Below the pieces are notes generated by a model. The model made no database searches. It saw nothing but the letters and a program-made list of their open reading frames with translations, and was not told the origin of the DNA. Below are positions 57,430 to 64,000 of a stretch of 64,000 nt of DNA, one piece after another. The position numbers and the translations under genes were made by a program. Source of the stretch: Gemmatimonadota bacterium (lineage in GTDB: Bacteria; Gemmatimonadota; Gemmatimonadetes; Longimicrobiales; Gaopeijiaceae); the NCBI GenBank assembly GCA_024638305.1, contig JAHEKN010000288.1, positions 23,265-87,264 on the forward strand. The letters run 5' to 3'. The stretch's first letter is position 1. Every line of letters begins with the position of its first letter.

Positions 57430-59394
57430 ATGAGCCGAGACGGCGACGCCTTCGACATGCTCCTCACCGAGGACCGCAGATTCCCTCCGCCGGAGGGCTT
57501 TCGGGAGAGGGCCGTCGTCTCCGACCCGGACGTCTACGAGGACGCGGAGCGGGATTTCCAGGAGTACTGGGCCGCGTGGGCGGAAGAGCTCGACTGGTTC
57601 GAGCCCTGGCATACGGTCCTCGAATGGACGCCCCCCCACGCTCAGTGGTTCCTCGGGGGGCGCCTCAACGTGGCCTACAATTGCCTGGATCGGCACGTGA
57701 ACGGGCCCAAGCGCAACCAGGCCGCGCTGATCTGGGAGGGGGAGCCCCAGGACGAGCGCCGGGTCTACACGTACTGGGACCTCCATCGCGAGGTGTGCCA
57801 GTTTGCCAACGCCCTCAAGGGACTGGGGGTCGGCCGGGGCGATCGGGTGGCCATCTATCTCCCCATGATCCCTGAAGCCGCCATCGCCATGCTGGCATGC
57901 GCTCGCATCGGCGCGCCCCACTCAGTGGTCTTCGGAGGGTTCAGCCCCGAGTCCCTGGGTGACCGGATCAACGACGCTGGTGCGAAGGTGCTCATCACGG
58001 CGGACGGCGGGTACCGGCGCGGGCAGGTCCTGCCGCTCAAGGCCGCGGCCGACAAGGCCATGGAGAACTGCCCCACCATCGAGCACTGCGTATGTGTAGC
58101 GCGAGGGTTCGGCCTGTCCAAGGTCTCCGGGGTCCACATGACCGGGGGGCGCGATCACTGGTACCACGACCTGATCGCGGACGCGTCCGCCGACTGTCCT
58201 CCCGAGCCGATGGACTCGGAGGATGTGCTCTACATCCTGTACACGTCCGGCACGACCGGTAAGCCCAAGGGCGTCGTGCACCACACCGGCGGCTACCTCA
58301 CACAGGTCTACGCCACCACCAAGGTCGTGTTCGACCTCCAGGACGACGACGTGTATTGGTGCAGCGCCGACGTCGGATGGGTGACGGGACACAGCTACAT
58401 CGTCTACGGGCCGCTCGCGAACGGAGCGACCGTGATGATGTACGAAGGCGCACCCGACTGGCCGCACCGCGGCCGGTTTTGGGAGATCTGCGAGAAATAC
58501 GGCGTGACGGTCTTTTACACGGCGCCAACCGCGATCCGTGCCTTCATGAAGTGGGGCGAAGCCTTCCCGGACCAGTACGACCTGTCCAAGCTGCGACTGC
58601 TGGGCACGGTGGGCGAGCCCATCAATCCGGAGGCCTGGATCTGGTACCACAACGTGATCGGCGGGGGGCGCTGCCCGATCGTCGACACGTGGTGGCAGAC
58701 CGAGACGGGCGCGATCATGATCACTCCGCTGCCCGGCGTCACGGCGACCACGCCCGGGAGCGCCACGCTGCCGTTCCCCGGCATCGAAGCCAAGATCCTG
58801 AACGACGAGGGAGAGGAGGCCGACGCCGGCTACCTCGCGCTAACACGCCCCTGGCCGTCGATGATCCGCACCATCTGGGGGGACGACCAGCGGTTCAAGG
58901 ACACGTACTGGTCGAAGTGGCCCGACACGTACTTCACGGGGGACGGAGCCAAGCGGGACGGTGACGGGAATCTCTGGGTGTTGGGACGTGTGGACGACGT
59001 CCTGAACGTGGCGGGCCACCGCATCGGAACCATGGAGGTGGAGAGCGCCCTGGTCGATCATCCGGCGGTCGCGGAAGCCGCCGTGGTCGGTAAGACGCAC
59101 GACGTGAAGGGCGAGTCGGTGGCGTCGTTCGTGACGCTCAAAGACGGGATCGAAGGTACGGACGAGCTCGTGGCCGAGCTCAAGCAGCACGTCGTGGACA
59201 AGATCGGCGCCATCGCCCGTCCCGAAACCGTCATCTTCACGGGCGCGCTACCCAAGACCCGCTCCGGGAAGATCATGCGAAGGCTGCTGAGGGACATCGC
59301 AGACGGCCGGGCCGTGGGCGACACCACCACGCTCGCCGACCCGGAGGTGGTCATGAGCCTCAAGAACCGCTACGAGGAGGAGGGCAAGATCTAG
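57430..59394 (+). CDS. acs: Acetyl-CoA synthetase
   Basis: Acetate + ATP + CoA to acetyl-CoA via acetyl-AMP. 654 residues, the normal length. Motifs: [85 protein letters not shown], and the acetylation-site lysine in [12 protein letters not shown]. All catalytic residues present. It is divergent from the Fur-family gene and may share the control region. Confidence 0.96.
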   Translation: MSRDGDAFDMLLTEDRRFPPPEGFRERAVVSDPDVYEDAERDFQEYWAAWAEELDWFEPWHTVLEWTPPHAQWFLGGRLNVAYNCLDRHVNGPKRNQAALIWEGEPQDERRVYTYWDLHREVCQFANALKGLGVGRGDRVAIYLPMIPEAAIAMLACARIGAPHSVVFGGFSPESLGDRINDAGAKVLITADGGYRRGQVLPLKAAADKAMENCPTIEHCVCVARGFGLSKVSGVHMTGGRDHWYHDLIADASADCPPEPMDSEDVLYILYTSGTTGKPKGVVHHTGGYLTQVYATTKVVFDLQDDDVYWCSADVGWVTGHSYIVYGPLANGATVMMYEGAPDWPHRGRFWEICEKYGVTVFYTAPTAIRAFMKWGEAFPDQYDLSKLRLLGTVGEPINPEAWIWYHNVIGGGRCPIVDTWWQTETGAIMITPLPGVTATTPGSATLPFPGIEAKILNDEGEEADAGYLALTRPWPSMIRTIWGDDQRFKDTYWSKWPDTYFTGDGAKRDGDGNLWVLGRVDDVLNVAGHRIGTMEVESALVDHPAVAEAAVVGKTHDVKGESVASFVTLKDGIEGTDELVAELKQHVVDKIGAIARPETVIFTGALPKTRSGKIMRRLLRDIADGRAVGDTTTLADPEVVMSLKNRYEEEGKI

Positions 59395-59428
59395 CCCCCT
59401 TCTCCCCGTAGCGGCCTGCGTCCGTTAG

Positions 59429-59453
59429 GCACCCGGGCACCCGGGCACCCCGG
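59429..59453. repeat. Short GCACCCGG direct repeat
   Basis: Three tandem 8-9 bp units between the convergent acs and Spy-like genes. No function suggested. Confidence 0.5.
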
Positions 59454-59468
59454 GCGACCGGAGGTCCT

Positions 59469-60065
59469 CTAGCGGCGCCTGAAGCCGCCGCGTGGCGCGA
59501 GTCCCCACGTGCGGGCCCGGGGGCCGCCACGGCGGAATCGAGCGGGAGGCGCGAACCCGCGGCCGCCGCGCAGCGTGCGTGGTCCACGCTGGCCCATGCC
59601 AGCGCCGGGGCGGCGCCCACGGACACCGTCCCTGCGGGCCTGCATCCGGCCCCGATCGGCGAGGGCGTCCAACTGCTCCTCGGACAGGACCCCGCGAAGG
59701 CGCTCGCGATCGGGCTCCGCTCGACCCTGGTGCGCCTCGCGGCGCTCGGCCAGCGCTTCCCGCATCTGTGAGCGCGTGATCTCTCCCGCCTGCAGGTCGG
59801 ACCGGAGCTCCATCATGAACGCGAACTCCGCCTGTCTCCGCTCGAGGGCTTCGGCCCGGATCTCGTTCAACGCCGAAATCTGCTCGTCCGTGAGCTCCAG
59901 TTCCTCACGGAGCTGGAGGATGCGCTCCACTCCGCCGCTCCGCATCCCGAACCCACCGTCCGGCCCCGCGTCGCGAGGGCCCGGTGGGCCCCGCTGAGCC
60001 GACGCCGGGACCGCCAAAGCGGCCACACCGGCGGCCCCGAGGGCCAACATCAAAGCCATTCTCAT
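59469..60065 (-). CDS. Spy/CpxP-like periplasmic protein with Arg/Gly-rich tail
   Basis: 198 residues with a signal peptide ending near PASAQ. Helical core with the LTxxQ-type motif ELTDEQISALNEIRAEALER and a second near GVLSEEQLDAL, as in Spy/CpxP/heavy-metal resistance proteins. The last 60 residues are dominated by Arg, Gly and Pro (GRRPGAGMGQRGPRTLRGG and similar). Chaperone or metal-stress role by family; the tail is unusual. Confidence 0.8.
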   Translation of the reverse strand: MRMALMLALGAAGVAALAVPASAQRGPPGPRDAGPDGGFGMRSGGVERILQLREELELTDEQISALNEIRAEALERRQAEFAFMMELRSDLQAGEITRSQMREALAERREAHQGRAEPDRERLRGVLSEEQLDALADRGRMQARRDGVRGRRPGAGMGQRGPRTLRGGRGFAPPARFRRGGPRARTWGLAPRGGFRRR

Positions 60066-60171
60066 CGTGTGCTCCTATTCCTTCGCCGCGCCTCGAGGGC
60101 GCGATCGTCACTCCCGGACCGCTATCCATTGGACAACGGAGCACACCCACCGGTTAGGACAGGGATCGAGA

Positions 60172-61701
60172 TCAGGGCCTGCCGGGGTTTTCGAACAGGA
60201 AGATCTTGTCGTCCACCTCGTCGACGCCCGTTACGTCCACATCGCCGTCCCGATCGCGGTCGTGCAGGATGGCGCAGGAGCCTGCCGAGCTGGCGGGAAG
60301 CGTGCGCGGTCTGACCAGCGTTCCGTCCCCGGCGTTTTCGTAGATTGTGAAGGTGCCGCCCGTGTAGTCGCTGGTCACCACGTCCAGGTCGCCGTCCCCG
60401 TCGAGGTCCCCGACGTCCACCGCGAGCGGCAGCTCGCCCACCTCATAGAGTACGGGCTCCGCGAGTCCCCCCCGGCCGTCGCCGAGGAGCACGCCCACGT
60501 TGTTCTTCTCCCGGTTGGAGGACACGACGTCCACGAAGCCGTCGCCGTTCAGGTCGCCGGCCGCGATCATCCAGGGATTTCCCCCTGCCTGCACGCGGGT
60601 CTCGAGCGACAGTCCGCCCTCTCCGTCGCCCAGGAACAGAAGCACTTCGTCGGAGCGAAACGCACCCACGAACAGGTCCTGGATGCCGTCTTGGTTGGCG
60701 TCTCCGACCGCGCAGGTCTTCTCGGCCTGTCCCGGGGACGTGACGGTTGCCGTGCGCACCAACCGGCCAGTTCCGTCGTTCAGTAGAATCGCCACGTTCC
60801 CCCGCGTGGCCCGGTCCGCCCCCTCGGACATGTTGACGGCGGCTACGTCCGGCCACCCGTTCAGGTCCAGGTCCATGATGCAGACGCCCCGAACGTTTTC
60901 CCCGGACACCACGTTGGCGTCCAGCCGAAATCCGCCCGCGCCGTCGCCCAGGAACACCGAAACCAGATCGTTGCCCCCGTTTCCGACCACGATGTCCACG
61001 ATGCCGTCCCGGTTGAAGTCGGCGCCCTCGTTGGGGCTGGGCCAATTGCCGTCCGGAATGTCGATGACCGCGAACTCCGAGTAGCCGCCCCGGGTGTCGT
61101 TGAGGAGCACCCGCACGTCCGCGGTGACCTCGTTGGGGACCGCCAGGTCGGGATAGCCGTCGCCGTTGAAGTCGCCCGCGTAGCCTCCATACGGCTGCAC
61201 GTGGTCCTCGGCGCCCTCGAGCAGGGAGCTCGACCCCAGGTCCACCAGGTCCAGCGAGCCGGCGTCGGGTCGGATCCAGAAGCTCCATGAGAAGCCCGGC
61301 GTGGCCTCGCCGTTCGCGGCCTCGACTCCCTTCCGGAGCGTGGCCGTGACCCACTCGCCGTGATGGAACGGCCGGTCCGGCTCGAAGCGGAGCGTCGCGC
61401 CCCCGTCCGCGACCACGGCGGTCCCCTGCACAACCCCCGACCACCGTCCGTACACCGTGAGCGCATCCTGGGGAAATCGGTCCCCGCGGATGGGTTGAGC
61501 CAGCGTGAGCACGAGTGGGGCGTCCGGGGAAGCGGTAGCGGAGTTGGGCGCCGGGCTCGCCGATCCGACGAACAACGCTCCGACGGCCGCTGGCCGCGCA
61601 TCCTCCACGACCGCGGGTTCGGGCGCGTCCCCGTCCGGTCCGGCCGCCAGAACCCCCAGGCCCAGCCCCCCCAAGACCACCAAAGCCACGATCGTCCTCA
61701 T
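60172..61701 (-). CDS. Secreted FG-GAP/VCBS repeat protein
   Basis: 509 residues from the ATG at 61701, preceded by AAGGAGAGG. Signal peptide, then an Ig-like (Big_5-type) domain about 40-135 (PLVLTLAQPIRGDRF). Seven calcium-binding repeats follow, of the form D-x-[ND]-x-D-G: DFNGDGYPD, DFNRDGIVD, DLDLNGWPD, DANQDGIQD, DLNGDGFVD, DLDGDGDLD and DRDRDGDVD. A seven-bladed beta-propeller is inferred. It probably acts in binding at the cell surface or outside the cell. Confidence 0.88.
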   Translation of the reverse strand: MRTIVALVVLGGLGLGVLAAGPDGDAPEPAVVEDARPAAVGALFVGSASPAPNSATASPDAPLVLTLAQPIRGDRFPQDALTVYGRWSGVVQGTAVVADGGATLRFEPDRPFHHGEWVTATLRKGVEAANGEATPGFSWSFWIRPDAGSLDLVDLGSSSLLEGAEDHVQPYGGYAGDFNGDGYPDLAVPNEVTADVRVLLNDTRGGYSEFAVIDIPDGNWPSPNEGADFNRDGIVDIVVGNGGNDLVSVFLGDGAGGFRLDANVVSGENVRGVCIMDLDLNGWPDVAAVNMSEGADRATRGNVAILLNDGTGRLVRTATVTSPGQAEKTCAVGDANQDGIQDLFVGAFRSDEVLLFLGDGEGGLSLETRVQAGGNPWMIAAGDLNGDGFVDVVSSNREKNNVGVLLGDGRGGLAEPVLYEVGELPLAVDVGDLDGDGDLDVVTSDYTGGTFTIYENAGDGTLVRPRTLPASSAGSCAILHDRDRDGDVDVTGVDEVDDKIFLFENPGRP

Positions 61702-61896
61702 CGACCTCTCCTTGGCGGGCGGACCCGCCCGTTCCGGCGTGCGACTGTCCGTGTTTCTAGCCTCCCACGATCCTGGGGGATCGGGCAATCAGGGACAAGC
61801 GGAAGTCGGCCGCTGGCCGCAGGCCGGGGCGATCGCTAGCGTCTCCTGACACGTCCGGGATCCGTTTCTCGCGCGGGATGGAGCGGGATTGAACCG

Positions 61897-61925
61897 TTGA
61901 GGCGGCATTCACCGTGACATAGGGT
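61897..61925 (+). promoter_or_regulatory. Candidate promoter of the ECF-sigma/kinase pair
   Basis: -35 TTGAGG (61897-61902), 17-bp spacer, -10 TAGGGT (61920-61925). It is a weak match, about 26 bp before the ATG, which has AAAGGGA upstream. The rest of the 250-bp gap from 61702 holds no gene that I can see. Confidence 0.35.
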
Positions 61926-61951
61926 AGCGGACCACCAACGAAAGGGACTTC

Positions 61952-62563
61952 ATGAGCGAACCGCCTGGCGGGGACGGTCGCGGAGACGTGACCAGCTTGC
62001 TCGATGCCTTCGGCACCGGAGACCGGGCCGCGTTCGACACGCTGATCGGCGTGGTCTACGACGAGCTCCATGAGATCGCCCACCGACACCGTGCCCGCTG
62101 GACGGGCAACGAGACCGTCGGGACCACGGCGCTCGTGCACGAGGCCTACCTGAAGCTGGTCGACCAGCAGTCGCCATCGTGGAAGCACCGCGCCCACTTC
62201 CTGGCCGTCGCGTCACGCGCGATGCGCCAGATCCTGATCGACTACGCCCGCGGACAGCAGGCGGGGAAGAGAGGCGGGAAGCTCGATCACATCTCGTTCG
62301 ATCTGGTGGAGGATCTCGAGGGATCCCTTCCCGACCTCTCGCTCGAGCGGGCCGAGACCCTGATCGGCCTCGACAACAGCCTGCGCCGGCTGGAGCAGGA
62401 GACCGCGCAGCACTGTCGCATCGTCGAGTGCCGGTTTTTCGGGGGGATGACCATCGAGGAGACCGCACAGGCGCTCGGCATCTCGCCGGCCACGGTGAAA
62501 CGGGGATGGGCCAGCGCTCAGGCCTGGCTCCACAGGGACCTGCAAACGGGCAGGGGCGCATGA
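61952..62563 (+). CDS. ECF-type RNA polymerase sigma factor
   Basis: 203 residues. Sigma region 2: LIGVVYDELHEIAHRH followed by ALVHEAYLKLVDQ and HFLAVASRAMRQILIDYARG. Region 4: GMTIEETAQALGISPATVKR. This is the TIGR02999-like group common in Planctomycetes, Acidobacteria and Gemmatimonadota. No anti-sigma factor follows; instead its stop overlaps the start of a Ser/Thr kinase gene (ATGA), so control by phosphorylation is likely. Confidence 0.92.
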   Translation: MSEPPGGDGRGDVTSLLDAFGTGDRAAFDTLIGVVYDELHEIAHRHRARWTGNETVGTTALVHEAYLKLVDQQSPSWKHRAHFLAVASRAMRQILIDYARGQQAGKRGGKLDHISFDLVEDLEGSLPDLSLERAETLIGLDNSLRRLEQETAQHCRIVECRFFGGMTIEETAQALGISPATVKRGWASAQAWLHRDLQTGRGA

Positions 62564-63609
62564 GCTCCGAGGAGACCCAGACCCGCTGGCGGCGCATGGA
62601 CGAGCTGCTCGACCGGGCGCAGCATCTGCCGCCGAACGAGCGGGAGGGATTCCTCCAGGTGGAGTGCGGGGATGACGTGTCGCTGTTCCAGGAGGTCCGC
62701 TCCCTGCTCGAGCACGCGGATCCGGGCCAGGCGCTGTTCGACCACCTGGGCGATTCGCTCATCGGTGCCAAGAGGCGGAAGTCGGAGACCCCGCAGGTCC
62801 CCACCGGTAAAGCCGTGGGGCACTACCGGATCGACGGAGCGCTGGGTGGCGGCGGCATGGGCGTCGTGTGCCGAGCCCGCGACGAGCGGGATGGGTCGCT
62901 GGCGGCCATCAAGTTCCTCCCGCCCCACCTCAGGGCCGACGCCCGCGCCACGGCGCGATTCCTGGAGGAGGGCCGCGTCGAGGCCGCCATCGAGCACGAG
63001 AACGTGTGCGACGTGCTGGGCCTGGGGAACGACGAGGCCCTGGGACCCTACATCGTGATGGCCCTTTACGTCGGACAGACCCTGAAAGAGCGGTTGCAGG
63101 ACGGGCCGATCCCGCCGCAGCCGGCGCTTTCGCTGGGCGAGCAGATGGCGCTCGGCCTTGCGGCCGCGCACGCGCACGGCGTGATCCACCGTGACATCAA
63201 GCCGAGCAACGTGTTCGTGACGTCCGGCGACAGGGTGAAGATCCTCGATTTCGGCGCGGCCAAGCAGTCCGACATCAGTCTGACTGAGACGGGCAAGATC
63301 CTGGGGACGGTCACGTACATGGCCCCCGAGCAGATCACGGGAGGCAAGGTCGCTCCGGCTACCGACGTGTGGGCGCTGGGGATGGTGCTGCACGAGATGC
63401 TGACCGGTCGCCACCCGTTCCGCGAGCGCTCCATGGCGGCCACGGTACGGCGGCTGCTCAGCGGGAATCCCGACCCGCTCCGTATCGGCGCCCGCGGGGG
63501 CCCCCCGGGGCTCGAGGCGTTGATCGATCGAGCTCTGGCGAAGGACGTCGCCAAGCGTCCGGCGGCGAGTCAGATGGCGGCGGAGCTCAAGGCGCTCCAG
63601 GTCGCCTAG
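62560..63609 (+). CDS. Soluble Ser/Thr protein kinase (PknB-like)
   Basis: 349 residues from the ATG at 62560. The N-terminal 75 residues (RWRRMDELLDRAQHLPPNER, FQEVRSLLEHAD) are the helical prefix often seen on kinases next to ECF sigma genes. Kinase motifs: glycine loop GGGGMGVV, K118 in AAIKFLPP, H210-R-D212 in HRDIKPSNV, D230-F-G, and TYMAPEQ. The protein ends right after the kinase domain: no transmembrane helix, TPR or sensor domain. Likely phosphorylates the paired sigma factor. Confidence 0.92.
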   Translation: MSSEETQTRWRRMDELLDRAQHLPPNEREGFLQVECGDDVSLFQEVRSLLEHADPGQALFDHLGDSLIGAKRRKSETPQVPTGKAVGHYRIDGALGGGGMGVVCRARDERDGSLAAIKFLPPHLRADARATARFLEEGRVEAAIEHENVCDVLGLGNDEALGPYIVMALYVGQTLKERLQDGPIPPQPALSLGEQMALGLAAAHAHGVIHRDIKPSNVFVTSGDRVKILDFGAAKQSDISLTETGKILGTVTYMAPEQITGGKVAPATDVWALGMVLHEMLTGRHPFRERSMAATVRRLLSGNPDPLRIGARGGPPGLEALIDRALAKDVAKRPAASQMAAELKALQVA

Positions 63610-63716
63610 CCCCGCGAGCACAGCCGCTCCGGTCAACTCGGACGGGCGGCGGCCCGACACTTGAGCGAGGGAGAGCCGCTCTTGCGGCCGGTACCATCGC
63701 GCTCGGGGGCAGGCTC

Positions 63717-64000
63717 GTGGCTGTTCGGCTCCACCGTCTGAATCGAAGCAGTGACACCGCCGATCCGGCGCCGCCACCGGAGGTGGGGCCCTACCAGCTG
63801 TTCATCCTGCTCCTGTGCGTGGTGGTGCTCATCGTTCTCGCCGTGGAGGCGGCGGTCCCACTGGAGCCCGAGACCCGCCAGATCCTGAGGCGGCTGGACC
63901 TCGTCATCTGCTTCTTCTTCTTCTTCTTCCTCGACTTCCTCCAGTCCCTCCGCACGGCGCCCAACCGGACGCGGTGCATGCTCACGTGGGGCTGGATCGA
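63717..64000 (+). CDS. Ion channel protein, N-terminal part
   Basis: The frame is open to the window end; about 94 residues. Start uncertain (GTG 63717 chosen). After a Pro-rich lead, a first helix YQLFILLLCVVVLIVLAVEA is followed by RRLDLVICFFFFFFLDFLQS, then RTAPNRTRCMLTWGWID. The order matches the S1-S2 region of voltage-gated-like potassium channels (DLVIC..F..DF..L..AP..R), with the WGWID motif that precedes S3. Six consecutive TTC codons encode a Phe run. The rest lies outside the window. Confidence 0.75.
   Translation, partial: MAVRLHRLNRSSDTADPAPPPEVGPYQLFILLLCVVVLIVLAVEAAVPLEPETRQILRRLDLVICFFFFFFLDFLQSLRTAPNRTRCMLTWGWI

Noticed and set aside
62518..63777. Minus-strand frame of 419 codons opposite the kinase
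   Set aside because: Antisense of a complete protein kinase.

Overview
The window is a 64 kb stretch of high-GC chromosome from a Gram-negative bacterium. It carries outer-membrane beta-barrel and lipoprotein signals, a class A PBP and a PBP4-type carboxypeptidase. The gene mix (an ankyrin/DUF1552/DUF1592 cassette, an ECF sigma factor paired with a Ser/Thr kinase, and a 23S-5S pair without 16S) fits Gemmatimonadota or a neighbouring phylum best. That placement is an inference from content, not from a 16S sequence. No phage, insertion sequence, CRISPR array or tRNA was seen.

Layout. 1-6140: F1Fo ATP synthase operon atpB(partial)-E-F-H-A-G-D-C, followed by a PHP phosphoesterase. 7019-12878 (minus): ankyrin-repeat, DUF1552 and DUF1592 cytochrome-type secreted proteins. 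13086-16845: a 23S-5S transcription unit with its own promoter, phased repeats and a terminator, and no 16S upstream. 16904-19110: cytidine deaminase and a divergent arsenite methyltransferase. 19273-23652: YbjN-like, DUF4956 membrane, PafA-like phosphatase and CotH-like proteins. 23659-30348: thiE-mltG-ruvX, a YtxH protein, a TPR protein, pyrimidine-nucleoside phosphorylase and PBP1a. 30559-35570: cupin, folK, secreted metalloprotease, aroB and an acyl-CoA ligase. 35651-43794: NYN/OST-HTH protein, 3-methyladenine glycosylase, NhaC antiporter, etfB/etfA, M23 lipoprotein and moeA. 43931-48923: outer-membrane protein, large secreted metalloprotease, zinc-ribbon membrane protein and EamA exporter. 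48956-51956: TPR protein, heptapeptide-repeat lipoprotein and AraC-type regulator. 52026-59394: small protein, class V aminotransferase, dacB, glcD-like oxidase, Fur-family regulator and acs. 59469-64000: Spy-like protein, FG-GAP protein, ECF sigma factor plus kinase, and the start of an ion channel.

The most unusual item is the lipoprotein at 50743-51003. Its mature part is eight exact copies of one heptapeptide (GTLGSGN), yet all eight 21-bp DNA units differ and every difference is synonymous. It shares its 3' end with a TPR protein gene, and a long palindrome separates it from a divergent AraC-type regulator. Also of note are the unlinked 23S-5S unit with 11-bp phased repeats upstream of its promoter, and an NYN nuclease with two OST-HTH (LOTUS) domains, an RS-like disordered stretch and a C-terminal helix-hairpin-helix-like region.
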